This document shows, in pieces, positions 14,113 to 19,504 of a stretch of 24,264 bases of DNA. Origin of the DNA: an uncultured Bacilli bacterium (lineage in GTDB: Bacteria; Bacillota_I; Bacilli_A; RF39; UBA660); contig CANQZX010000008.1 in the NCBI GenBank assembly GCA_947628445.1, positions 1 through 24,264 of the forward strand. The letters run 5' to 3'. The notes beneath the pieces are model-generated. The model was not told where the DNA came from. It saw only the letters and a list, made by a program, of their open reading frames with translations, and did not search any database. The translations under genes and the position numbers were made by a program. Every line of letters starts with the position of its first letter. Within the stretch, counting starts at the first letter, position 1.

Positions 14113-15876
14113 ATGAATGAAGACCAAAATAATATAGATAAGGAAAATAAAAAGAAAACATTAATCTTAGTATTAATTGCGATTGTGACTTTATCACTAG
14201 TTGCCATTGGTGCGGCTTATGCCTTCTTTGCCGCCCAAGCTGATGGCACAACAGAAGCTAAAATTAATGCCACCTCAGGTACCACCGATGTCTTATCATT
14301 TGAAATAAAGGATGAAGACGGCATCAATATTACGGCTAGTATGGATAACTTTGCTTCGGGTTTAGGTAATGAAGAAGATTCCGTAACCGGAACAGCTAAA
14401 TTAATGGCCAATGATGCGACGAATGAAGCTGAAGGTAAGTACTATGTATATTTAAATATCGAAAAAAATGAATTAGAATATTCAACCGAAAGTCAAAAAG
14501 CAGAATTAATATTACAAGTTAAAAAGATTGATAAGAATAAAACGGAAAGTCAAGAAGAAATAATAAAAGCCATAGATGGATTAGAATATATAGATCAAGA
14601 GAATGCAAAATATGAAAATACGGAAGGCTTTGATATAACAAATAAAAGTGGCTTAATAAAAATCGCCGAATCCGAAATCAAAACAAGTGGCGAAATAAAA
14701 GATCAAGGAAGAGAAGATTTACCAAACATGACCACACATGAATGGGAAATAACAATAACACTCGTAAATTTAAATGAAAGTCAAAATGATAATACCGGAA
14801 AAGAATTAACAGGAAAACTAATCTTGCAAAAAGATGTAATTCCAACAAGTCTAGCGGATGTATGTGATAGTAATGAAAAAGCAGGAAAATGTATTAAAGA
14901 ATTATATGAAAAATCAGACTATAGTTTAAGTCATATAGTTTATCATAATAATACCGCATTAGCTGAATCAAAATTACCAAATGCCACTTTAAATGCCAAT
15001 GACGATAGTTATAGATATAGTGGCTCAAGTGAAGAAGTTAAAAACTTTGTTTGCTTAGATGGATCTGAAACTCAAAGTGGAGCATGTACCTCCGATGCTG
15101 ATTTATATCGAATAATAGGTTTCTTCCCAAATGATACAGGTGAATATGAAATGAAATTAATTAAAGCTACTGAGGGAACAGCAACAGAATTAGGAGATAA
15201 TACAACAGCCGAAGGTGGAGCATATAGTTCAGTTTCTTCTTATCATTGGAATAGTACTAAAGGAGCAAATTCTACTAATATGTGGCAATATAGTAATTTA
15301 AATAAAAAGAATCTAAATGGCTATTATTTAAATACATACCTTGCCAAAGTAAGTGGCTTAAGTGAACATATAACAGAACATGATTGGACAACAGGCGGTT
15401 TCCCATCTTCAAGTACCTATAATGCGCAACAAGTATATAATAAAGAACTAGGAAATGAAAAACTAACAACAAGTGATAGTAAATGCTATGCGGAAGATAA
15501 TAACAGTACAGCCCAAACCTGTACCGAAGACGACTTAACATATAAAAATGCTAAAATTGGCTTAATGTATGTAAGTGATTATGGATATGCTGCCTATCCT
15601 GAAGCATGGAATCAATATGTATCTAGTTCAAGTGGCTATGGTCAACAAGATATAAAAGATAATAACTGGATGTTTTTAGAAAATAACGAATGGAGAATTT
15701 CTCGTAATTCGGACACTGGCGTCTATGCGTGGAATGCCACCAAAGTGGGCTATGCGAGCAACGCCCGTGTGCACATCTACCTTGGCGTTCGGCCGGTCTT
15801 CTATTTAGCCTCTTCGACTAAAATAACGGGTGGTGAAGGAAGTCAAGAGAATCCATTCCGGCTTGGTTGGAATTAA
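14113..15876 (+). CDS. Large exported surface protein with variable-type C-terminal domain
   Basis: The 587-residue protein starts with a lysine-rich segment, a hydrophobic helix (about residues 17-38) and an AAYAFFAA sequence resembling SipW-type/TasA-like signal peptides. An Asp/Glu/Asn-rich stalk with sparse aromatic residues follows. The C-terminal half (from about residue 300) is rich in Tyr, Trp, Ser and Asn, with Cys pairs, and ends in a WRISR...GVRPVFYL...GGxGSxxNPF pattern. I read this as a C-type-lectin-like or FGE-like domain similar to those at the end of many gut Firmicutes surface proteins; family assignment is tentative. AGGAG at 14099-14103 is the ribosome-binding site. Codon use shifts along the gene: the N-terminal part uses genome-typical codons, the middle is rich in ATA and ACA, and residues about 531-564 are GC-rich. 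It probably mediates contact with the environment. Expression may be phase variable. Confidence 0.7.
   Translation: MNEDQNNIDKENKKKTLILVLIAIVTLSLVAIGAAYAFFAAQADGTTEAKINATSGTTDVLSFEIKDEDGINITASMDNFASGLGNEEDSVTGTAKLMANDATNEAEGKYYVYLNIEKNELEYSTESQKAELILQVKKIDKNKTESQEEIIKAIDGLEYIDQENAKYENTEGFDITNKSGLIKIAESEIKTSGEIKDQGREDLPNMTTHEWEITITLVNLNESQNDNTGKELTGKLILQKDVIPTSLADVCDSNEKAGKCIKELYEKSDYSLSHIVYHNNTALAESKLPNATLNANDDSYRYSGSSEEVKNFVCLDGSETQSGACTSDADLYRIIGFFPNDTGEYEMKLIKATEGTATELGDNTTAEGGAYSSVSSYHWNSTKGANSTNMWQYSNLNKKNLNGYYLNTYLAKVSGLSEHITEHDWTTGGFPSSSTYNAQQVYNKELGNEKLTTSDSKCYAEDNNSTAQTCTEDDLTYKNAKIGLMYVSDYGYAAYPEAWNQYVSSSSGYGQQDIKDNNWMFLENNEWRISRNSDTGVYAWNATKVGYASNARVHIYLGVRPVFYLASSTKITGGEGSQENPFRLGWN
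15703..15804 (+). other. GC-rich cassette: candidate variable region of a diversity-generating system
   Basis: From 15711 to 15800 I count 54 G+C of 90 (60%), against 10 of 40 in the preceding 15661-15700. Codons here are largely NNC or NNT (GAC, ACT, GGC, AGC, AAC, CAC, ATC, TAC), unusual for this genome and expected if a template of AAC/AAT codons had been adenine-mutagenised. It ends in a GC-rich stretch encoding GVRPV, where known variable regions end. No template repeat or reverse transcriptase is seen in the window, so this remains a hypothesis. Confidence 0.4.
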
Positions 15877-15880
15877 TGTG

Positions 15881-15907
15881 AAATAATGCTTATTTAAGCG
15901 TTATTTT
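15881..15907 (+). terminator. Rho-independent terminator after the surface-protein gene
   Basis: AATAATGCTT and AAGCGTTATT form a stem with one G-U pair and an ATTT loop, followed by a T-run to 15909. Confidence 0.85.
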
Positions 15908-15945
15908 TTATCCTTTAGAAAAATTGAAAAAAGGATGTAAAAATA

Positions 15946-15974
15946 TTGAATTAAAAACATATATTTGTTATAAT
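15946..15974 (+). promoter_or_regulatory. Promoter of the rpsF-ssb-rpsR operon
   Basis: TTGAAT (15946-15951), a 17-base spacer and TATAAT (15969-15974) with an upstream TG (15966-15967). This is the best consensus promoter in the window. Transcription should start near 15981. Confidence 0.85.
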
Positions 15975-15980
15975 AACGGC

Positions 15981-16034
15981 GAGTAAAAAAGTTACTCCTT
16001 GCTTCTACGGAGGCCAAAAGACCATAAGGAGGTG
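15981..16034 (+). promoter_or_regulatory. Structured rpsF leader with competing hairpins
   Basis: GAGTAA (15981-15986) can pair with TTACTC (15992-15997). CTCCTT (15995-16000) can instead pair with AAGGAG (16026-16031), the rpsF ribosome-binding site, enclosing a 25-base loop region. A third option pairs CTCC with GGAG (16009-16012). The stems share 15995-15997 and exclude each other. Ribosomal protein leaders before rpsF in other bacteria bind the S6:S18 complex; I cannot show that the known motif is present here. Confidence 0.5.
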
Positions 16035-16041
16035 AAAAAAG

Positions 16042-16332
16042 ATGACTAAGTACGAAATTATGTTTATTGTTAAAGCATCAATGGAAGAAGCTGAAATTAA
16101 AAAGACAGCTGAAGATTTAAAGAAATTATTAACCAATAAACAATCAAAAGTTATCGATTTTAATGAAATGGGTAGAAGAAAACTAGCTTATCCTATTGAT
16201 AAGGAATTAAGTGGTTTTTACTATGTAATTAAAGTTGAAACTAATCATGAAACGATTGCAGAATTTGATCGGAAAGTATCTATTAATGAAAATGTTTTAA
16301 GACATTTAATTATTAAGATAGAAAGTGAGTAG
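16042..16332 (+). CDS. rpsF: 30S ribosomal protein S6
   Basis: S6 binds the central domain of 16S rRNA as a heterodimer with S18, encoded two genes downstream. The 96-residue protein has the typical TKYEIMFIVKASMEEAE start, the GRRKLAYPIDKELSGFYYVIKVE core and the NVLRHLIIKIE end, and standard length. AAGGAGGTG at 16026-16034 is a near-perfect ribosome-binding site and is part of a possible hairpin. It is the first gene of the conserved rpsF-ssb-rpsR operon. Confidence 0.97.
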   Translation: MTKYEIMFIVKASMEEAEIKKTAEDLKKLLTNKQSKVIDFNEMGRRKLAYPIDKELSGFYYVIKVETNHETIAEFDRKVSINENVLRHLIIKIESE

Positions 16333-16336
16333 TAAA

Positions 16337-16810
16337 ATGAATAAAGTTATATTAACAGGTAGATTAACGAGAGACCCAGAATCAAGAATGAGTCAAAGTA
16401 ATATTGAGGTAGCCAGATTTTCTTTAGCGTGTCAAAATGATTTTGTTAATCGTAATGGCGAAAGAGATACAGAGTTTATTAATTGTGTGGCTTTTAATAA
16501 ATTAGCGGGAACAATTAATAGATATTGTCATAAAGGTACTATGATTAGTGCAACAGGACGGATTCGCAATAGTAGTTATGATGCCCAAGATGGTTCTAAA
16601 AGATATACCACGGATATTGTCGTTGAACAAATGGAATTTTTAGGATCAAAAGGCGGTAATACTAATAATGCTAACGAAAGTTTCGAAGATAATAGTAATG
16701 CTTATAGTCCAGCTCCTGAAGCCAATATTGAAACCACAGATATTACGGAAGACCCTTACAAAGATTTTGGCGAAGAAGTTACGCTTAGTAGCGATGATTT
16801 ACCATTTTAA
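16337..16810 (+). CDS. ssb: Single-stranded DNA-binding protein
   Basis: SSB coats single-stranded DNA in replication, recombination and repair and recruits partner proteins by its C-terminal tip. The 157-residue protein has an OB-fold domain (residues 1 to about 108; MNKVILTGRLTRDPE, FSLACQNDF, FINCVAFNKLA) and a Gly/Asn-rich, acidic linker. It ends in DDLPF, the conserved interaction tip. The ATG at 16337 is chosen, four bases after the rpsF stop, with AAGTGAG as a weak ribosome-binding site. The in-frame GTG at 16325 would overlap rpsF and add a non-conserved extension. Confidence 0.96.
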   Translation: MNKVILTGRLTRDPESRMSQSNIEVARFSLACQNDFVNRNGERDTEFINCVAFNKLAGTINRYCHKGTMISATGRIRNSSYDAQDGSKRYTTDIVVEQMEFLGSKGGNTNNANESFEDNSNAYSPAPEANIETTDITEDPYKDFGEEVTLSSDDLPF

Positions 16811-16826
16811 TTAAGGAGGGAAAAAG

Positions 16827-17042
16827 ATGGCAGAATTCTATCGGAAGAAAAAGAAAATATGTCAAATGTGCGCTGGTAAAAGCGTTGATTATAAAGATGT
16901 TATGATTATTAATAAATATATTAATGATAAAGGTAAGATTTTACCTCGGAGAATGACTGGCGCTTGTGCGAAACATCAAAGACATATTGCACAACAAGTT
17001 AAATATGCAAGAATAATGGCTTTAATACCATTTGTAAAATAG
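16827..17042 (+). CDS. rpsR: 30S ribosomal protein S18
   Basis: S18 pairs with S6 in the 30S platform. The 71-residue protein has the YRKKKKICQMCAGKSVDYKDV start, with two Cys residues of the zinc-type form of S18, then ILPRRMTGACAKHQRHIAQQVKYARIMALIPF. A third Cys lies in GACAKHQ, completing a probable C+ (zinc-binding) version together with a His. AAGGAGGG at 16814-16821 is the ribosome-binding site. The terminator overlaps its stop codon. In Bacillus-type gene order gdpP often lies before rplI, but here no such gene occurs. Confidence 0.96.
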   Translation: MAEFYRKKKKICQMCAGKSVDYKDVMIINKYINDKGKILPRRMTGACAKHQRHIAQQVKYARIMALIPFVK

Positions 17043-17064
17043 TAACGCTAAGTTACTTTTTTTA
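17041..17064 (+). terminator. Rho-independent terminator of the rpsF operon
   Basis: AGTAAC (17041-17046) pairs with GTTACT (17052-17057) over a 5-base loop and is followed by seven T residues. Confidence 0.8.
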
Positions 17065-17104
17065 TGTTTAAAATTAAACTTTAAGGCAACAAAAAAGTTA
17101 TCCA

Positions 17105-17158
17105 TATAATAGATAACTTGTGCTGGAAAGTCACATCTACCATAATTTATCTGAGTAA
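17105..17158 (+). repeat. Leader repeat A, copy 1
   Basis: This segment starts with TATAATAGATAACTTGT and ends with ATTTATCTGAGTAA. It matches 17317-17371 with one single-base gap and only a few substitutions. It is followed by the remnant peptide gene at 17165. Confidence 0.9.
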
Positions 17159-17164
17159 GTGACT

Positions 17165-17203
17165 ATGAATAAAGAAGAAATTCTTTTAGTAATAGTTACC
17201 TAA
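17165..17203 (+). pseudogene. Remnant of small hydrophobic peptide gene
   Basis: ATG at 17165 opens a 12-codon frame reading MNKEEILLVIVT, related to the start of the intact peptide (MKKEGILLL). The similarity extends upstream (GTAAGTGACTATG against GTAGGTGATGGTTATG). The frame breaks off where repeat B begins, so the rest of the peptide and the downstream hairpin have been lost by deletion. The AGTCAC at 17129-17134 can still pair with GTGACT directly before the ATG. Confidence 0.55.
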
Positions 17204-17270
17204 CTGGTAACTATTTACAATATACTATATTTTCTTAATTATTACAACTAAATTACGAAAAAAATAAAAC
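17195..17270 (+). repeat. 3' repeat B, copy 1
   Basis: It starts with the hairpin GTTACC-TAACT-GGTAAC and contains the minus-strand promoter elements. It matches 17552-17630 over about 76 bases with small gaps. Confidence 0.88.
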
Positions 17271-17294
17271 ATTTGTCACTTTTTGTCGAAACGC

Positions 17295-17322
17295 TTGCAA
17301 TGGGTAATTTAATCTTTATAAT
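17295..17322 (+). promoter_or_regulatory. Promoter of the small hydrophobic peptide mRNA
   Basis: TTGCAA (17295-17300), 16 bases and TATAAT (17317-17322). The start would be near 17329, giving a leader of about 98 bases. The -10 is retained in the decayed copy (17105-17110), but the -35 is not. Confidence 0.65.
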
Positions 17323-17371
17323 AGATAACTTGTTACTGGAAAGTCACGCCTACCATAATTTATCTGAGTAA
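17317..17371 (+). repeat. Leader repeat A, copy 2
   Basis: Near-identical to 17105-17158. It carries the -10 and the CCTACC segment (17349-17354) that can pair with the peptide's ribosome-binding site. Confidence 0.9.
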
Positions 17372-17426
17372 TTTTCTTCAGGGGGTTTTATACTCGCTAG
17401 GTTATATGAAAAGGTAGGTGATGGTT

Positions 17427-17495
17427 ATGAAAAAAGAAGGGATTCTTTTATTAATTATAATTTTGCTGATCCTTATTATTATGCGATTAGTATAA
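17427..17495 (+). CDS. Small hydrophobic peptide, candidate type I toxin
   Basis: A 22-codon frame starts MKKEGILLL, continues with Ile/Leu repeats and ends MRLV. It makes a single membrane helix with Lys at the start and Arg near the end, the composition of type I toxins and holin-like peptides. The ribosome-binding site is GGTAGGTG at 17413-17420; an in-frame ATG at 17421 overlaps it and is less likely. A promoter lies upstream, the leader can mask the ribosome-binding site, and an antisense RNA would cover the 3' untranslated region. A diverged remnant copy exists upstream. I do not recognise a named toxin family; the sequence differs from Fst, TxpA and BsrG, though the layout is the same. 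Toxicity is inferred. Confidence 0.6.
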   Translation: MKKEGILLLIIILLILIIMRLV

Positions 17496-17570
17496 AAAAA
17501 GACGCTAACCAATATCATTCGATAAAGGTGTAGCGTCTACACTCCGTAGGCGTTACCTAACTGGTAACAT
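17494..17570 (-). ncRNA. Candidate antisense RNA antitoxin
   Basis: On the minus strand, TTGTAA (complement of 17600-17605), a 17-base spacer and TATATT (complement of 17577-17582) make a promoter with a start near 17570. The RNA would begin with a GTTACC/GGTAAC hairpin (17552-17568). It would end in a terminator formed by AGACGCTA (17500-17507) and TAGCGTCT (17531-17538), extended by ACC/GGT, and followed by a seven-base T-run (A-run 17494-17500). The size is about 77 bases, with two stems. It is complementary to the peptide mRNA from its stop codon onward, as with RatA or SR4 antitoxins. Confidence 0.6.
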
Positions 17571-17630
17571 ATTTATAATATACTATATTTTATCAATTAT
17601 TACAACTAAATTACTAAAAAAAATTAAAAC
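17552..17630 (+). repeat. 3' repeat B, copy 2
   Basis: It matches 17195-17270 and contains the same hairpin and minus-strand promoter. The two copies differ by a few substitutions and short gaps. Confidence 0.88.
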
Positions 17631-17682
17631 TTTGGAAAAAACTATTATAAATGACATTTATCAATAAAATAAATGAAATGTG

Positions 17683-17691
17683 TGGTATAAT
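17683..17691 (+). promoter_or_regulatory. Extended -10 promoter of rplI
   Basis: TGGTATAAT (in TGTGTGGTATAAT) is a consensus extended -10, 26 bases before the rplI ATG. It resembles the elements before ftsH and the 10059 gene. Confidence 0.65.
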
Positions 17692-17716
17692 ATTTGTAAC
17701 TTTAGGGAGGTTTAGA

Positions 17717-18157
17717 ATGAAAGTAATTTTACTTAAAGATGTTAAATCTCAAGGGGAAAAGGATGCTATTATTGATGTTGCCGATGGTTATGCTAATAAT
17801 TACTTAATTAAAAATGGTTTAGCGGTTCCGTATTCGAAAAAAAGTAAAGAAATATTGGATAGTGAAATCCAAAAACGGAATGATGCGGAAGATGCTTTGG
17901 TGGCTGAATATAATAAAATAAAAGAACAACTGGAAAATAAAGAATTAACTTTTAAGGTTAAAGTAGGAAAAAATGATCAAGTTTTTGGGAGCATTTCTAG
18001 TAAACAAATTAGTGAAAAATTAAAAGAATTAGGTTATAAAATTGATAAAAAGAATATTAAAATAAGTGTTCCAATTCAAAGTTTAGGAACAACGAATGTG
18101 ACGATAGAGTTACATAAGCAAGTTAAATGTATAATAAAAATAGTATTGACAAAGTAG
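17717..18157 (+). CDS. rplI: 50S ribosomal protein L9
   Basis: L9 binds 23S rRNA near the L1 stalk and reduces frameshifting and bypassing. The 146-residue protein has the classic start MKVILLKDVKSQGEKDAIIDVADGYANNYLIKNGLA, a connecting helix (about residues 45-75) and the C-terminal domain with GKNDQVFGSISSKQI. AGGGAGG at 17704-17710 sets the start at 17717; an in-frame upstream extension to 17651 runs through the promoter and is rejected. rplI is followed after 9 bases by dnaB, the usual Firmicutes pair. Confidence 0.96.
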   Translation: MKVILLKDVKSQGEKDAIIDVADGYANNYLIKNGLAVPYSKKSKEILDSEIQKRNDAEDALVAEYNKIKEQLENKELTFKVKVGKNDQVFGSISSKQISEKLKELGYKIDKKNIKISVPIQSLGTTNVTIELHKQVKCIIKIVLTK

Positions 18158-18166
18158 GTGAAAATT

Positions 18167-19504
18167 ATGGCGCGACAAATGCCTAAAAATACAGAAGCAG
18201 AAATGAGTGTTCTCGGTGTTGCTTTTTTAAACAACAATGAGGTTGGTAAAATCGTTGAAGAAATAACCGAAGATATGTTTTTTGATGAACGAAATAAATA
18301 TATTTTTAATGCCATAAAACACTTAAGTGAAGCCAAAACACCCGTTGATATCATGACAATTAAAAATGAACTTGATAAAGATAAAAAATTAAATACCGTG
18401 GGAATTGATTATTTAGGTGAGGTAATAGATTCAGTTGTAACAACGGCGAATCTAGATCATTATATTAGTATTGTTAAAGATTTTGCGATTAGACGAAACT
18501 TAATTAATACTGCAACAGAAATTGTTACTGATTCCTATGATAATGAAGATTTAAATTATTTACTAGATAATGCGGAAAAGAAAATATCAACCGTTGTTCG
18601 GGCTCGGAGTGTTGGTGATTTCTTGCCAATCCAAGAGGTATTACGGCGCGCTCAAGCCAAATTAGAAGAATTAGCGAAAAATAAAAAAGTAATTACGGGC
18701 TTAGAAACCGGCTTTACGGATTTTGATAAAATCTCGACGGGCTTCCAACCTGGTGAAATGATTATTTTAGCTGCCCGTCCCGGCATGGGGAAAACGGCCT
18801 TAGTTTTGAATATGGCGACCTATGCGGCAACAAAAACGAAAAAAGCGATTGCTATTTTTAACTTGGAAATGCCCGCGGAAATGTTAGTTAACCGCATGAT
18901 TTCGGCAATTGGGCAAATTGATAGTTATAAACTTCAAACGGGTAATATGCACGAAAATGATTGGAAAAGATATAATGAGGCCTTAAGTGAACTAGCCGAT
19001 ACCAACATTTATATTGAGGATAATGCGGGGGCTACGATTCAAGAAATTCGGGCTAAATGCCGGAGGTTGGCTAATAGCGAAGAGGGCTTGGGTTTAGTTG
19101 TTATCGATTACTTGCAACTAGTTAATAGTGGTTATCGTCGCTTTGAATCCAGACAAGTAGAGGTATCCGAAATATCAAGAAGCATTAAAACAATGGCTTT
19201 GGAATTAAATGTTCCGGTTATTGCGTTAAGCCAATTATCTCGGAGTGCCGAAAAAAGAGAAAGCAATCAACCAATGCTGGCCGATCTACGGGAATCTGGT
19301 TCTTTGGAACAAGATGCCGATATGGTATTATTTATTAATCGGAAAGATTATTACGAAAAAGCCAAAGATATTAGTCAAAAAATTGTTCCGGCCGAACTTG
19401 TTATTGCTAAGCATCGGAAGGGTGGCCTAGGCACAATTAATTTAATGTTTGAACTTAATATGGGCAGTTTTAAAAACATGCTCCAAGAGAATAAGGAAGG
19501 ATAA
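18167..19504 (+). CDS. dnaB: Replicative DNA helicase
   Basis: DnaB (DnaC in Bacillus naming) is the hexameric 5'-3' replicative helicase. The 445-residue protein has an N-terminal domain beginning MARQMPKNTEAEMSVLG, a linker helix and a RecA-like motor. Walker A (GMGKT, around residues 206-210) lies within ARPGMGKTA, followed by Walker B VVIDYLQLV, an LSQLSR motif and RKDYYE near the end. No intein or insertion is seen and the length is usual. GTAGGTG (18154-18160) supports ATG at 18167 rather than GTG at 18158. It overlaps the next gene by one base (TAATG). Confidence 0.97.
   Translation: MARQMPKNTEAEMSVLGVAFLNNNEVGKIVEEITEDMFFDERNKYIFNAIKHLSEAKTPVDIMTIKNELDKDKKLNTVGIDYLGEVIDSVVTTANLDHYISIVKDFAIRRNLINTATEIVTDSYDNEDLNYLLDNAEKKISTVVRARSVGDFLPIQEVLRRAQAKLEELAKNKKVITGLETGFTDFDKISTGFQPGEMIILAARPGMGKTALVLNMATYAATKTKKAIAIFNLEMPAEMLVNRMISAIGQIDSYKLQTGNMHENDWKRYNEALSELADTNIYIEDNAGATIQEIRAKCRRLANSEEGLGLVVIDYLQLVNSGYRRFESRQVEVSEISRSIKTMALELNVPVIALSQLSRSAEKRESNQPMLADLRESGSLEQDADMVLFINRKDYYEKAKDISQKIVPAELVIAKHRKGGLGTINLMFELNMGSFKNMLQENKEG

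Larger units (their letters stand above)
17090..17212 (-). ncRNA. Candidate antisense RNA of the decayed copy
   Basis: Reading the minus strand, TTGTAA (complement of 17242-17247), a 17-base spacer and TATATT (complement of 17219-17224) form a good promoter, with a start near 17212. The transcript would run leftward across the remnant peptide gene and end at a perfect 8-base hairpin, AAGTTATC/GATAACTT (17095-17102 and 17112-17119), followed by a T-run (A-run at 17091-17096). The RNA would be about 120 bases. The promoter is conserved in the second copy; the terminator is not. Confidence 0.45.

Noticed and set aside
17105..17371. Metabolite riboswitch in repeat A
   Set aside because: No known aptamer consensus could be recognised and the repeat is better explained as the promoter and leader of the peptide module.
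17065..17630. CRISPR array or insertion-sequence ends
   Set aside because: There are only two copies of each repeat, in fixed A-B order with a small peptide gene between, and no transposase or spacer-like regularity.
17651..17716. N-terminal extension of rplI
   Set aside because: It crosses the extended -10 and AGGGAGG site; L9 proteins begin at the MKVILLKDV segment.
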